A stretch of DNA of 64,000 nt from Ciona intestinalis (GCF_000224145.3 NC_020171.2:1065391-1129390); one strand, 5' to 3'; numbered from the stretch's first letter, positions 11,082 to 23,455 are shown. The notes: generated by a model from the letters alone, not told the origin. Numbers and translations: made by a program.

Positions 11082-11440
11082 ATCACGTGATTCACGCATC
11101 CTCGTTTTGGTAATAACATATTTGCGTCCGTTTTCAAAATATTTCGCACTTTCAATTTGAAAGTCATCCCGCTAGTGCCACATATTATTCCTGTGATATA
11201 TTATAACTTTATACTCCTTTAAATTCGTTCAAACTGGTAGTTTTTTCTGCAGTAGCATCGTACGCGACTGGCTAAGCGTGTATTATTTTAACCTTGTCCT
11301 AACACGCAACCGAGTAACTATATCGCGTATACAGCGATTTACATCAAGTGCCATAACTTTAAAACACGTAGATTTCAATATCTCTTGGCCCGTACGTTCA
11401 TTTATTCATTTCGCATTTTATAACGCTGTCTTTCCAACCA

Positions 11441-11446
11441 AATAAA
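11441..11446 (+). terminator. Candidate CIP2A poly(A) signal
   Basis: AATAAA 360 nt after the CIP2A stop, 17 bp short of the stop codon of the convergent minus-strand gene, so the two 3' ends would touch or overlap. Confidence 0.35.
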
Positions 11447-11462
11447 CGCAACGTTACTTAAC

Positions 11463-12923
11463 TTAACGTCGCTGTTGTTGCTGGATTTGAAATAGCTCGT
11501 CTTCTACGTCATCGATTTCGTCATCAAGTTCCCTTTCTCTCTCGATTTTAAGAAGCTAGAATGCAAGACATGGTTCTAGTAGTTACTAATATATAGTATA
11601 GGTACTGCAGTAGAGTAGGGGAAGACGGGACACCTTTAGCACATAATATCCAAGTATCCTGATCGTGTTTTGAACAATTAACAACGGTCTATGAGAGTCG
11701 TAAGGATTAGTTTTATAATTCTTTGATTGTCCTCTGTTTACTACCAAATGGGACAAGAAAATAGAATGAAATCACATCAAACCTGCGTTTTTTCGAGCTT
11801 CTCGCCGCTTCCAAGTCGATCTTTTAGTTTCTGGATGTCCTGTTTTTTCTTCTGCAGTTTTCTCATCTTTTTATCCAAGACCTCTCGTTTTGTATCTTCT
11901 AATGTTGGAACATCCGCGTTCAAAGGCCTTTCAAACGTTATCTAAGAATAAAAGGGAATATTTAAGTGGTACTTGCAATTTGCATTAAAGCATGGCGGCG
12001 AGCATGAGGTATATGATTAGTGTTTAAGTATACCATGCCTTGTGTATACGTAGAATATATTAGTCCACATATATGTACAACACCCATGACTCTTTAATGT
12101 AAGCTAATATTGAGTGATAAAATATCGCATTTACCGTTTTCTTAACGTTTGTTGTGTCTTGGAAAATGGCAGCTAACGTTTCCTTCGAGACGTTTGACCT
12201 GTAGGTAATTTTGAAGAGTAACTCGCATATTATGAAGAGTAATCCTATTTTTGAAAATTAGTAAAATCAAGGTCTAAAATAAATGTGTAGAAAAGGTAAA
12301 CTAATTACCTACATAGTTAAATACGGGGCACGAAGTTTATGAAACAGAACACCCGTGTTATAACGACTGTCGTTACCCCACCACGCGAGGATTCGTAAGT
12401 TACATTCTTTCTCACGTTAATACTTACTTAACTCCAGCAGCAGCGTCTTGCAACAACCAAATTTTTTGCCGCAATTTGTTCATTAGCACGTGATCCTATA
12501 TTAAGTGTAAAACGGTGTTAATATCACGACTACTTTAGGCAACTTAGCAAATTCGATCGCATGAGTAAAATGTGGTGTTTTATCAAACTATATGTTTTGT
12601 AAAGAAAAATATTTAATTCGTTCATATATTTTGGACTTTGAAGCTAACGGTAGTCTAGTCTTACAAGTTACAAACCAAAACAGTTTTTTAAATTTCTACG
12701 GATATGACGAATGACGTGTCCATGACGTCACCTATACCTCTTGTTTTTGTGCAAGTTCCATCTGATGACGTAGGCCAGCTAGCGAGCTGTCATTGCCCGA
12801 TACAGGTTCTGGCGAGTCGTCACCTTTGTGCTTATTTTTGGCTTGTTTTCGTTGCTTATTCCTTTTTGATGCTTTTGTCACCTTTTTCTCATTAAATGGG
12901 TCACAAATTAGAACGTCTGTCAT
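11463..12923 (-). CDS. Unrecognised coiled-coil protein with eIF2A/PYM-like C-terminal helix
   Basis: Five minus-strand exons join in frame: 12738-12923 (or up to 12950), 12428-12495, 12135-12198, 11783-11941, 11463-11555. They give about 189 aa from an ATG at 12923 (context GGCCATGA). The first exon is open up to a splice-acceptor-like TTACTTAG at 12950, so an upstream exon is possible. A basic stretch KASKRNKQRKQAKNKHKG is followed by a helix (LRHQMELAQKQEDHVLMNKL) and, from about residue 120, DKKMRKLQKKKQDIQKLKDR, GEKLEKTQLLKIERERELDD and an acidic end. The C-terminal pattern (KxLxKK..IxxLK...G..LE..QL.KI.xE..L) resembles the C-terminal helix of eIF2A and PYM1. The WD40 of eIF2A and the Mago/Y14-binding N-terminus of PYM1 are not seen, so I do not name it. 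It is convergent with CIP2A. Confidence 0.65.
11611..11771. mobile_element. MITE family A copy, right end missing
   Basis: GTAGAGTAGGGGAAGACGGG followed by ACACCTTTAGCACATAATAT, the middle CAATTAACAACGGTC and TTTACTACCAAATGGGAC. It occupies about 70% of the 227-bp last intron of the coiled-coil gene and is the only A copy left of 22.9 kb. Confidence 0.8.
12308..12414 (+). repeat. Repeat family C copy
   Basis: Well conserved C core GAAACAGAACACCCGTGTTA and ACGACTGTCGTTACC, in the intron between exons 2 and 3 of the coiled-coil gene. Confidence 0.65.
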
Positions 12924-12950
12924 GGCCGTAAGAGCTAACCGCAACTGATT

Positions 12951-13860
12951 CTAAGTAAAAATACTAAAAACGACAACGAAATCATTAAAATGTTATCAAT
13001 TTTAATTTAAAGTTTGGCTATGGCTTACAAATCAAACTTTATCTAAACGTAATCTGAAGCTTTAAAATCTGTATCCTACAGCAATACTTAGCCGAATCTA
13101 ACTTTACCAATTTATATAACTTCATTTGCTTTTTTAATCCAATAAAAACTGGAACTAAAAAACACGACCTTCCAGTACAACAGCTGAACAAGACTGAGGT
13201 TGAAAATTCCTCTTTTACGGCTAATGATTGTTACGTCACAAAAGCGTCTGGAATTCGAAATAATTAGCGGGACGCAGGTTTCGGGGATTTTACGAGAATT
13301 GTGTATTTGCGGCGCTTGTAAATGGCATTTGTGTTTCTTTTTGGTTAAATAAGTTTAGAATCTCCGAATTAATCTTCCTAAATTCTTATTTCAAATACGT
13401 GGCCTCGCCTAAATCAAATGCTGTACAACGAAAAACACTCACATTTAAACTATACCTTAAAATTTCTTGTCCCAACCAAAAGTTACGCTACATCCGAAAA
13501 TTAGTTATCGTATACTAAGGTAATAACATAAAAGATTACAAAGCTGTGTTGCTATTTTCTGCCCTTGTAAAAACTTATACCGTATAAAAACTTCGTGAAC
13601 CCAGACTAACGCGTCTCAGAAAACTGTCAACAGGCTTGCTTTTACGTTACATTTAATTTGACACAACAAAAACTACACTAAAACGAACGTCTTCAATTAT
13701 AAAACTCGGCAGCAGGTGTTTTATTCAATAAAAGTCACGATTTTCAAATATCCAAATAAGTCCATCTCCATAAACGTAAACCTAAAGATTGAATGAAATT
13801 ATCCATTCTACTTCAAGTGTAATATACGTAAGATAGAGATGAGTGAATGATTTTTCTGGT
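12951..13860. other. Intergenic region between SNRPD1 and the coiled-coil gene
   Basis: No coding exon is supported here. At 13720-13725 TTTATT gives AATAAA on the minus strand, 136 nt past the SNRPD1 stop, a likely poly(A) signal. A GC-richer patch near 13200-13330, with TTACGTCACAAAAGC, may be the promoter or an upstream exon of the coiled-coil gene. Confidence 0.4.
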
Positions 13861-15266
13861 TTAAAATCGACGTGGTGGTCCGCCTCTGCCACGCCCACGA
13901 ACTCCACGACCACGCCCACGTCCTCGACCACGACCTAAAAGGTGAGAATGTTAAATCATTTTTTGCAATGTATGGCTGATAATTTAGACAACCATGAAGG
14001 AGCAATTGATTCAAGCAACTGTTGTTGTTAAGTATCTTGCCAAAATACTCACATGGCTTGCAGAAAGTTACTGCTAAGCCTCGAACCCCTAACCTATGAG
14101 ATAAAGGCGTGCTGGTGTCCACGGATCAACTAGGGTACGGTTGCTGTTTCAAAGGAGGTACCGCAAAGCACATTATTGATTGTAACTAGGATGTCTCTAT
14201 CGTGAATTCACAAAGCATTATAGGGAAAATAATTGTAAAGGGTCGAGGCAAATGTTTAGGCTTTTTTAAGTTTGGGGAAACGCTGGGGTAAACAGTTCTT
14301 GAAAACCAGAATACTGAAATAAACCCTTACCCCTTCCACGATCTCTAAATCCTCCTTTAGGTTGCTTTGGTCCTTCATCCACTAGCAGTGTATCAAGGGG
14401 AAGACTGTCTGGGAGGATGTAATAACGGATATTGTTGCCACGAATACTCAAAGTGTCCAGGTTTACGGGATCTCGGTTCTTTACTGTCATTTTCACCGAT
14501 TTTAAATGTGTGTTCATGCAGATGTCAACACCTGTTATAGAAAGATTGTGCTTTGGTAAGACCACAAGAGCAAAGTTCAAAGTATAAAAATCTAGGTCAC
14601 AAAAAGTGTTTACTATATGTATTCCATTTAGAAGTACATAGTCATAGTTAATACCAAATTTTCTGTTTCTACTTTATTCAACTGTAATCTGTTTTAAATA
14701 AAACACCCTGTGTACTGAATTGTCTATTCAGGTCCAGGGGTATATAGGTATTAGTGAATAACATTGAGTTTTGAGCTTGGTATAATACCTGACTCTTACA
14801 CTTATGTTGTATAACTGGAATGAAACTATTCCAGCCCAACTGTTATTATGTAAAAACTAGAGTGAGAAAATCTTAGTAAAAGAGACTGCGGTTAATTGAG
14901 TCCGCTATTTGTCCCACAACATATTACTAAACACACAATGCATACCAGTAATAGTTCCATGCACTTGTGTTCCATTTTTCAATTCAATTGTCACAGTTTC
15001 GTGACTAAGTTTCATCAAAAATCTAAAAAACATACAATTTATCAGAAAAATAGTAAAACGCAACAATAAATATATTAGCAAAACCTCATATCCCATAAAA
15101 CACATGGTTTTTATTCATATACGTCAAGAGTTGTGAAAAATAAATTATATAAACGAAAAAATGCCAAAACTATGGTTATGTCTTTTACAGTTAAAAATAA
15201 GAAATATCGAACTGTTAACAACAAAAACCGACGGAGATAGAGAGTATCTTACCTTGCAAGCTTCAT
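13861..15266 (-). CDS. SNRPD1: SmD1, core snRNP protein
   Basis: Four minus-strand exons, 15253-15266, 14946-15022, 14331-14531 and 13861-13934, encode 121 aa (human 119). The start is [20 protein letters not shown]. The Sm fold motifs are present: [14 protein letters not shown] (Sm1) and [19 protein letters not shown] (Sm2). The tail is a Gly-Arg repeat ending GGPPRRF, the site of symmetric arginine dimethylation in SmD1. SmD1 sits in the seven-member Sm ring on U1, U2, U4 and U5 snRNAs. The 14-nt first coding exon (M-K-L-A-R split) is unusually short. The gene follows CEP57 on the same strand, with 1.1 kb between. Confidence 0.95.
14020..14125 (-). repeat. tRNA-derived SINE copy
   Basis: Reverse copy: GCTAAGCCTCGAACCCCTAA (B-box complement), then TAACCTATGAGATAAAGGCG, preceded by AGTATCTTGCCAAAATACTC. 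SNRPD1 intron 3. Confidence 0.6.
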
Positions 15267-16378
15267 GATAACCTTTGAATTGCTTAGAAAGATTGAAAAT
15301 GAGTTAAAACTCACGACAAAATATTTTGACGAACGTTACTTGTACGATCGACGTGAAAATGCCGCGCTTGGTGTTCGTGCTTAGCAGTGATGACCAACGA
15401 TTTTCGGGTAACTTAAATTTCTTAATATTCGATGGGGACTTTTTATGAATTGCGTTTGTGTAAATAAAGTTGACAAGGGCATGGTAATTTAATACGATAC
15501 GTTTAGTTTTAGTGTTGGTATTCTTTAGCAGAGTATACTTATCAATTATTTCGAGTTTTTAGTATAAAAAGTCAAGACTTTTAGTATAAAAATTAGCAAA
15601 CAATTTTGCAATACAACTTTAAAGAAGTGCATACTCTCATTTGAATGTTCACTAAAAACAGCTTTAATTTTAAACATAAAAACCCATGTATTCTCTGTGA
15701 TACATATTTATTCTTGTAAATACGTGTAATATGCAGGAGTACAAACAATCTTCTAACACACCAAAGTGCAAATAACAATTCTAGTTAATATTAAAAATTT
15801 TTTAAATACAAACAGACTAAACAGAACTACTACTTTGTTTTTTAAATTTGTGAATGTGTTAAAACTATTAGAAAAATGTGTATTTTGATTACAATGAGTG
15901 AATTATTCGTAAACGTGGACGAATTTTTAGTTTGCTAAAGAAACATACTGCAATGGTTCCTACGAATGATGAAATAACCGCTTATACAATACTAGTGTTC
16001 ACACAACATAAAAATGAAAATCTTGACACGAAATGTCGATATATATCTTCTGTAGAACTCATTCTTTCAAACAACACAGTAGTTTTTGTGTGCACTCTGG
16101 AAAAGTATCTATTTTATATATTGACATTTACACTATTTTTATTTCTGCAAAATTCAATGCGTATGTGCTATAACATATTGGTGAAAAGTGATCTGAGCAC
16201 GATTTTATACCAAATCAGCAAATTTGCTGGTTTTTTTAGTAAACAAACCATTTTTGGGAGGCAAAATTGTGTGGATATTTAAGAAAAGAAAACATTCACT
16301 TGGCCACATTTTAGCCATTTTTCTTATTTAGTCTGCATTTAAAAGTTAGGAAACATTTCCATACCACTCAAGTGCCCA
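15267..16378. other. SNRPD1/CEP57 intergenic region, no gene seen
   Basis: AT-rich, with short chance open frames only (one of 116 codons at 15932-16282, lysine/leucine-poor in order and unlike any family I know). It should hold the SNRPD1 promoter near 15267-15420, a GC-richer patch. Confidence 0.4.
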
Positions 16379-19300
16379 CTAATCCCAACTTAAATCATCT
16401 TTCCTCAGATTTGATCTCACAGTTTTCATCTCTTTAAGGAAAGCAAGTCTCTTTTTCCTCATTTCACCTGGGGGGACTCGTGGGGCCATAGGGGAGTTCC
16501 CCACAGATGTGGGGTTAGCAGATCGGGGCCGGCGAAACCCACGAGGGTCAGAAGTGGACCGGACCCCATGAGTTGGATGCTTCCCTAGATAAAAACGAGA
16601 TGTTTGGAGTTAAAAAATTTAAATGGCAGCACTGAGCATTAAGTATGAAAGAGGTCTTCTAGTGTGTTGTCTGTACATATTAAATTATGTTTCATTATGT
16701 GTGGCTGAGGTCCTACAGGGTGGCATAGACCTAAGATTTAGGCCAGAGCTGGCCCATTACCCCTTACACCCAAGGCGCTTCAACCCATTTTAATGACCAT
16801 TCAGATGAATTAATATTTTTACGCGTCTTGCCAATACTAAGTAGAAATTGTTAAAACTTATTTTACCTTTGCCTGAATTATTTCTCCTGTTTTCAGACAG
16901 TTGTGCTCTGTGGCGCCGAACGGTGGATATTTGTTCTCCCTTTCTCTCCATTCTAGAGACAAGATTTTCCATCTCAAGTTCAAATTCTCTCTTTGTTTGC
17001 CGATCTTGTGTGCTGGTTATCTGTTTCGCTAAAACTTGGTGCTCACTGTGATATAAAGTAAACAAATGATTGGATGTACAATTTTTTCGATCAAAATTTT
17101 AAATGAATGAATGCAAGTTATTTATCCTTGCCTAGCAGGGTAACAACAGTTATTATATTACATTATTCTTGGATTACCTATGAATGACTAATTAATTGGA
17201 GCAATAGCTGTTAATTACCTTGCTCAAGGAGACATATACCCATAATGGTAGCAGCGACAAGCCTCGAAACGTTTATTCTCTAGGTTAGATGCAAGTGCTA
17301 ACCGCTGTGCTATGATAAAAAGCACTAACGGTTGTGTTGATAAAATGTGTTATAAAATATTTTCTTACAAAGTCATCTTCCCAAATTCATCCTGTAGAGC
17401 CACAAGAAGATCAGTGAGATCATCTTCCTCTACTGAGGACTGGTGAACCCTCTGTCGCCCCCTAGTGTCTTCTTCCTCAGTAGTGGAAGAACCCGTTGAT
17501 ATTTTTCTCTCTAGAAAAAATTCATAAAGATGTGAAAAATAAAATGTTTTTGTAAAGATTGTGCCAAACAGTTCAACAGAGAGTTACTAAAATCAGTTTT
17601 TACAACACTAAAAAGTAGTGGAAAGGGTAATTTAAGAACAGATTTTGTGCATTAGTTTATACTAGTTATGTTAAGCAGCCTATAAGTGCATATTATTTAT
17701 TGTATTTTATTTGCTTGTTACTTTAAACAATGCTTTCCGATATACAAAAAGCTTAACTGAATTATTCAGGGCTATGAAATATTCATGCAGCTTGTCTCAT
17801 CTTATATTGCAAACTATAATCCTCCAATTTACCTAGCAAATATAAAAAGCGGCTTATCGCCTATATAGGTCTACATCAAAATAAAGTACTGTGTATAGGA
17901 ATAAGATTCAGACTGGGTTCAATACTTAATACTAATGGGTGTATATGTGTATTGCGTATGTGTTCTTAGGCAAGACACTTAACAGATATTGCTCTAACCC
18001 AGTGGTCATTAATGGGTTGAAGCACCCTGGGTGTTGGGTAATGGGCAAACTCCGACTTAAATCTTAGGTTCTTGACAAAGACCACACTCATATATAAAAT
18101 TATAATAGAAATAGATGAATATTTATAAGAAAACTAACCTGATACTACATTATCATTACAGAAATAGATGAATATTTATAAGAACACTAACCTGATACTA
18201 CATTATCATTACAGTAAAGTGGGCTGTGGTGTTTCAAGTCATGCAGCAGTCGCTGGAAATTCGCTGACACAGCATGACTAGGCGACGTTGACTGCAAAAC
18301 ATAAATATTAGAATAAATAAAAATAAAATACTGTAATGGTTTACAAATTGAATAAAAAATTATTTTTGTAGCATAGATATATGTAATTTTAAACGTGCAG
18401 TTGTTTACATTATTTCTAAGATTTTATTTAAACTTTTGATTTAACTGAATAAATATGGGTAATGTGCCAACTCTGGCATAAATCTTAAGTCCTATGGCAT
18501 GTCACGCTGCAGGATCTCACTCTCACACATATAGGACATAAAAGAACTGAATAAATGTATAAAGTTATATATCTCTTAAAAGCTAAAATGTATTCCTATT
18601 TATACTATTTCCACTTACCGTGCCAGCAATAAAAGGAACATCAGCTAAATTAAGTCTATAATGTGGTTGTCCTGCACTTTTAGCAGGCCGTTTTACAACT
18701 GCAGGTTTTTTGGTTTTAACTCCATTCGCATTTGCCTTTTTCTTCTTTTTTGTTGATTTTTTCTTTGGTTTTGTGTTTGTGTCTCTTTCAGGGATCTCGT
18801 GTTGGTATAAAATTCGATTCTTTTCAGCCTGTAGGAAATAATATAAATTAAAAAGTAAAGTACAGAACTAAAGTTCTCGCAGAAAAGTCTAAAAAACAAA
18901 ACATATACAATACTAGATATGAATCTATTTGTTGTTTTATGACAGAAATAAGGTTATAAATTAAACCTCTGTTTGAAACTGAGCAGCTTTATCACAAAGC
19001 AATTTCCTCTGATGTTCTTCAAGTTTTAGCTTTTCTTCTAACTCTTTCACTTTTACCTACAAATAATAAATAAATAACCAAAATCTGTCACATTCGATAT
19101 CAAAAATGTATACTACCACCAGAATATTAGCTCTTACCTCTGATTTGTTCTTTCTTGAAGCCAGATCTTCAAACCTGTGTTCAAGTTTCTGAAGCTGCTC
19201 TAACCTAGTAAGAAAAAAAGAGTAGAAATTATTAACATGTTACAAGTTAATAAAACGCAACAAATTTTGACAGGTAATAATTTTTGATATGTGATCAAAA

Positions 19301-21679
19301 TTATTGAGATTATATTACAAAACTATAATTTAGTGACATCTTACATGTTATGTTATAACATGTTAATCATAATGAGTTGCTATTGCTAATGTGTTATATG
19401 TTTTATTACATAGGATAATATACAAAAAACAAAAGTTAAACCAGTCATATAATCCTTATAAAAAACAATAAACTTAAAAGCCACAATACACACAACAACC
19501 ACATACAAACAAAGCATATGCCTATTGAGACAGCTATAGCTTATAACTTAGAGTGGTGCTTTGGAAATAACAAAGGCTAGAGCTTTAGATCACTCATCAA
19601 GTGGTTACCTACTCAGTACTTATACAATTGGTTTTATAAAGAATGGTTGAAAAAATATTGTCTTAGCCAAACAAACAATACTATAGAACAATAACTGTTT
19701 GAAGAGCTATGGTTTTGTCCGTAGCATCATAAAGCTTTGTAGATCCAGTATTACATTGCACATACACCAAAAATTAGTGGCCCAATTGGTAATAACATGG
19801 TCATAGACACTTTAGTAAATTTTGTAAAAAAATTACTTATTCTTATGGCATGTTGCAACTAGAACCAGTATTACATAATGACAGAATTACATACTTGGCT
19901 TGAGCTTCTCTGTTTTCCGCTGTTACTCTGCCACGTTCTCTCTCAAGCGCAACCTGTCGCTCTAATGCGTCACTTCGTTCTTTCTCTGCACACTGGACCA
20001 TTCGCCGCATGTTTTCTAGCTGTCGCTCCAACAGACGACATCTAGTATCAGCATTACGAAGCTGGGATTCTACCTCTGTGGGGGTCATGAGAACTTTAGG
20101 ACATATACGTCTACAATGGTAGCAGCAACAAGCCTCGAACCTATATCCTTTAGATTAGTGGCAGAAGTGCTAACCACTGTGCCATGGTACCAGACACATG
20201 CATGTTCTGCAGTAATAATTTAGCATATCAACCATAAAGCAACAGTTCACAAAAATCAACAACCTTGAAAATCAAATCAAAGCCAACACCGCTAAATTAT
20301 TTAAACACTTCAAATTAACCACAAAGGTGCTGATTTTCTAAGAAATTGCAGGTTTTCTACCCTACTAACCAACTGTAGAAATATCACGGCGTTTTCCGCT
20401 ACTAGAAGCCTCTGTTAATAGTTTCATCACTTCACTAGTATCGTTGTGAAGTGATTCATTTGATTTGTTTCTCGAATTGAGAACAGGAGAGGCATGCAAA
20501 CTGCCTGGGTCTAGTGCAAGGTATAAATATGCAAAGGGAATTTCTTTGGTACATTTTCAGATATATATATGATAGTATATTTTGAATTTTACATAAAACG
20601 TGTACCAAATAATGCAGTAATAAGTAAATACCCAGTTTTATTATACACCATACGAGTAGGGGTACAAGGCTAGATAGAACTAAGTTACATTTATTTATTC
20701 ACATTAAGTAGTTTGTGTGTTGCTGTGTTGGGGTAATGGGCCGAATCGGTATTAAAATGTGCCTTGATAAACAATTAAAATGGTTCATCCAAGACCAAAA
20801 CATACCGATTGTGTTCCTTTCCCTTGCTGGAACAGTAGGTGAATAAACAGGCTGAGTTGGCGTAAAACTTGCGGCTGGTTTAGATACAGGAGAAGACTGT
20901 TGAGATTTTGAGAGCAAGTCCTAAAATATAATTATTAATTGGTGTGCGGTCTACAAGCATAGCTTTCGCACTTTAAAACTGTTTTTAACAAAATCTGAAA
21001 TAAAACTGCATCACAGACAAAACCAATTAATATTACTTTATAAAGGCTAGTTTCAGCAGCCAAATGTTTGAGGTTTTTTTCTGCTTTAGAACGATCCAAC
21101 TCCAAATTGTAAATCTTGTCTTGTAATCCTTTCAATGCTGACAATACAGCTGTAAAAATGACACAAATTCGTTTTTTTATGGGGTTATACAAATATCAGA
21201 TGAAATTAAAAATTAAGTATTTTGGCTTTATCTGGACCAAAGACACACACACATCTGGACTGGACCAAAGACACACATGGCTCACAGTGATCCCATCGTA
21301 TACACATTTGGGTGGACCAAAGACACACACATAAACGCACATAATGGAAGCATTAAACCTTGAACTCAGTATTTTTTTAGCTAGAGGCATATGTTCTAAA
21401 CTTCTAACTACTGTGCCAGGGCACACCAATAATAACAATATGAATTTGTCCCTTTGAACAAAGTAGCATAAATTAAACAACATATTATAACACATTTTAT
21501 ATATTTTGGGACAAAATAAATATAAAAAGTCCGAGCTTACCTTTACTGCTGCTCTCAGGATATGCCTTGACGGGTTTTCCAGGTGATCGTCGTAAGTTGC
21601 TGTTAATAAAGGGTCGTGTTGTTGGGTAATCTTGGAAAGATGCAATTGAGGGGGGTTCATCAAATAATGAAGTTGCCAT
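16379..21679 (-). CDS. CEP57: CEP57 centrosomal / microtubule-binding protein, complete, 12 exons
   Basis: Minus-strand exons: 21541-21679, 21037-21149, 20806-20920, 20370-20504, 19895-20075, 19138-19204, 18967-19056, 18619-18828, 18192-18291, 17369-17510, 16867-17045, 16379-16584. All phases agree and give 558 aa (human 500). N-terminal PFINSNLRRSPGKPVKAYPE matches human PFLNSDLRRSPSKPTLAYPE, then ALKGLQDKIYNLELDR. A central coiled coil holds CRLLERQLENMRRMV. The C-terminal microtubule-binding part has QPHYRLNLADVPFIAGT, LQDEFGKMTFEHQVLAKQI and the final LSWD. CEP57 scaffolds pericentriolar material and helps centriole engagement. Residues about 85-167 (exons 3-4) form a Ser/Thr/Pro-rich linker longer than in human. 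The exon 9 splice-donor region is duplicated (18108-18213). Confidence 0.95.
16690..16795 (+). repeat. Repeat family E copy
   Basis: ATGTGTGGCTGAGGTCCTAC, AGATTTAGGCCAGAGCTGGC and CCCATTACCCC, a good E copy between CEP57 exons 11 and 12. Confidence 0.6.
17215..17325 (-). repeat. tRNA-derived SINE copy, joined to a family C-like tail
   Basis: ATACCCATAATGGTAGCAGC, GACAAGCCTCGAAACG (B box) and TGCTAACCGCTGTGCTATGA (A box) in reverse. The 17100-17160 flank (GAATGAATGCAAGTTATTTA) looks like the family C end, so the two may be parts of one composite element. CEP57 intron 10. Confidence 0.6.
17935..18100 (+). repeat. SINE body fused to family E segment
   Basis: TTAGGCAAGACACTTAACAG and TGCTCTAACCCAGTGGTCAT are SINE tail motifs. 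TGGGTAATGGGCAAACTCCG and ATCTTAGGTTCTTGAC from 18030 are a reverse E segment. CEP57 intron 9. Confidence 0.5.
18108..18213. repeat. 53-bp tandem duplication spanning a CEP57 splice donor
   Basis: 18108-18160 and 18161-18213 are the same 53-bp sequence with one mismatch. On the minus strand each contains the end of exon 9 and a GTTAGT splice donor, so the pre-mRNA carries two near-identical 5' splice sites 53 nt apart. Confidence 0.95.
18450..18545 (-). repeat. Repeat family E copy
   Basis: TGTGCCAACTCTGGCATAAA, then GGCATGTCACGCTGCAGGAT in reverse, in CEP57 intron 8. Confidence 0.5.
20095..20195 (-). repeat. tRNA-derived SINE copy
   Basis: CTACAATGGTAGCAGCAACA, AGCCTCGAACCTATATCC and GTGCTAACCACTGTGCCATG in reverse. 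It starts only about 20 bp from the acceptor of CEP57 exon 5. Confidence 0.65.
21230..21335 (+). repeat. Minisatellite, GGACCAAAGACACACA unit
   Basis: TGGACCAAAGACACACA recurs at about 21234, 21263 and 21313, with short CA runs, in CEP57 intron 1. Confidence 0.8.
21360..21425 (-). repeat. tRNA-derived SINE fragment
   Basis: Reverse tRNA-like pair: AACCTTGAACTCAGTA (B-box side) and CTAACTACTGTGCCAGG (A-box side), CEP57 intron 1. Confidence 0.4.
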
Positions 21680-22980
21680 GATTCAAATTTGTCAAAATTT
21701 TAATTCAACACAAGTTTTCAATTGGGCTGAACCTGGAAAAGTAGAAAGGGCTTCAGTCAAAGTATGTATAAGTGTCTAAACTTTAATAACACTATTATGG
21801 TCTTTTAAAAAGCAACAGAACTATAAACAAAATCGAACATACATTTTGCGTACACAGTTCTAATACAAAAAACGGAAAAATTCAATATCGTATGCTTAGG
21901 TATAGCTATCATACATACTGCAACTGAAATTGACCTAATTTAAACTGATTTTTTGCAATAAAACGTCAAAAACAACATAACTTTCACTTATTTAGCGCTC
22001 TTCGTTTGAAAGTAACTCTCGTGTATTGGGAACTCGCAAAATGCACCGATACTCGCTTCTGATTGGTTAGAATTGCCTTTTTCTCGTATCAGCTGTTTAC
22101 GTAAAAACTACTCAACCAAAACGCCGTTTTTTTCGATATTTTGAAACTGTTTGGGGAGTGGTACAGTTTATTGTTACAAATTTTGAAAAATTCTGTACAA
22201 CGAAGAGTTTAGATACACTAAGTAACACATGAGAACTACTGAAAGCAGTTTATAAATAAATTTTGGGTAGATTTTGTAGTGGAAAAAATGTTATTACAAC
22301 GATATAAAACTTAAAATCAGGTTTATAAAGCAGGGATTTCTGACAGTGCATGGGTAAAATACGATACGAATTAAACCTCTGTTCTTTGAGATAACTGCAG
22401 AACAAAGATATGACAGGTTATATCGAGCATGTTAGGGAATCAGAAACCAGGGTTTAATTAGCTGAGCCGGAATTTGTCTGTTCTGTAATTTTTTCCTTGG
22501 AAAATACTCCTTCCTTTTTAAAAAAGACGGGATGCACGTGAATGTATGCAGCCATGAAAACTGAAGTGGTTTTATAATATGCACTTAAAGGGCGGTTATT
22601 TAGATCTATGGCGTTTTAGTCTGTTGGGCATAGTTAAACTCAATACGCGGTAATGTTATGACGTGTAAATGTACAGTTTACACCACGATATGGAATTTAA
22701 AGAAGGAAGAACTGTTTATACTGTGTTACAACATGTAGCATAGTTTTCTATTTATCTCTTCGAACACGGTAGTAAAGATCATAGAGTATTTAAATAACGG
22801 AGAGAAGGAAATCAACCGCATATCGAAAGTTGTAAAACGCACTATATAGATAAAAGGTGTGGGAAAGAGCGTCATTTATAAAGCGTGGCTGTTACAATTG
22901 AGAGTAGCCTACAGTTAACACGAGAAGGCTTAGAAATTGAATTGAAAAGTGTTAGATGTTTTTGTTTTAAACATATACGT

Positions 22981-23174
22981 ATAGTAGGGTGGGGGAAGAT
23001 AGGACACCTTTTCATTCTATTTTCTCGTCCCATTTAGTAGTGAACCAAGAACATTCTAAGAATTTTAAATTTGTATCCTAACGACTGTAAAAGCGTTGTT
23101 AATTGTTTAAAACATGATCAGGATATTTGGATATTATGTGCTAAAGGTGTTCCATCTTCCCCCACCGTACTATA
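22981..23174. mobile_element. MITE family A, full copy
   Basis: Left end ATAGTAGGGTGGGGGAAGAT, right end its inverted form TCTTCCCCCACCGTACTATA. About 194 bp, with TA at both ends. Confidence 0.85.
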
Positions 23175-23367
23175 TATGTATGTGAACGTGTCTGCGTAAA
23201 GAAAGTGTGTCTTTATGTAGCTATGCAGATATAAGATCTGTCTGAAAATACACATAATTTGAATTTATCTCTTTAAATACAGTAATGCTGGTCGGATCAA
23301 TTAAAACAACAAAAGAAGGGGATTCGCAGCAAAGTATTATCTATAGAATTATATACCCGGCTCCTCA

Positions 23368-23455
23368 CAACTGTAAAAGCGTTGTTAATTGTTAAAAACA
23401 CGACTCAAAAATAATATGTGCTAACCGTATCTATCTTTTCATACGCTACTATATG
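23368..23455. mobile_element. MITE family A2 fragment
   Basis: Right half only: AAAGCGTTGTTAATTGTT, then TATGTGCTAACCGTATC. Confidence 0.6.

Noticed and set aside
11783-12950. Naming the coiled-coil gene EIF2A or PYM1
   Set aside because: Only the C-terminal helix resembles them; neither the WD40 part nor the Mago/Y14-binding motif is present.
15932-16282. 116-codon plus frame in the SNRPD1/CEP57 gap
   Set aside because: It starts at a non-ATG codon, and its AT-rich Phe/Leu/Ile content is as expected by chance; no splice context.
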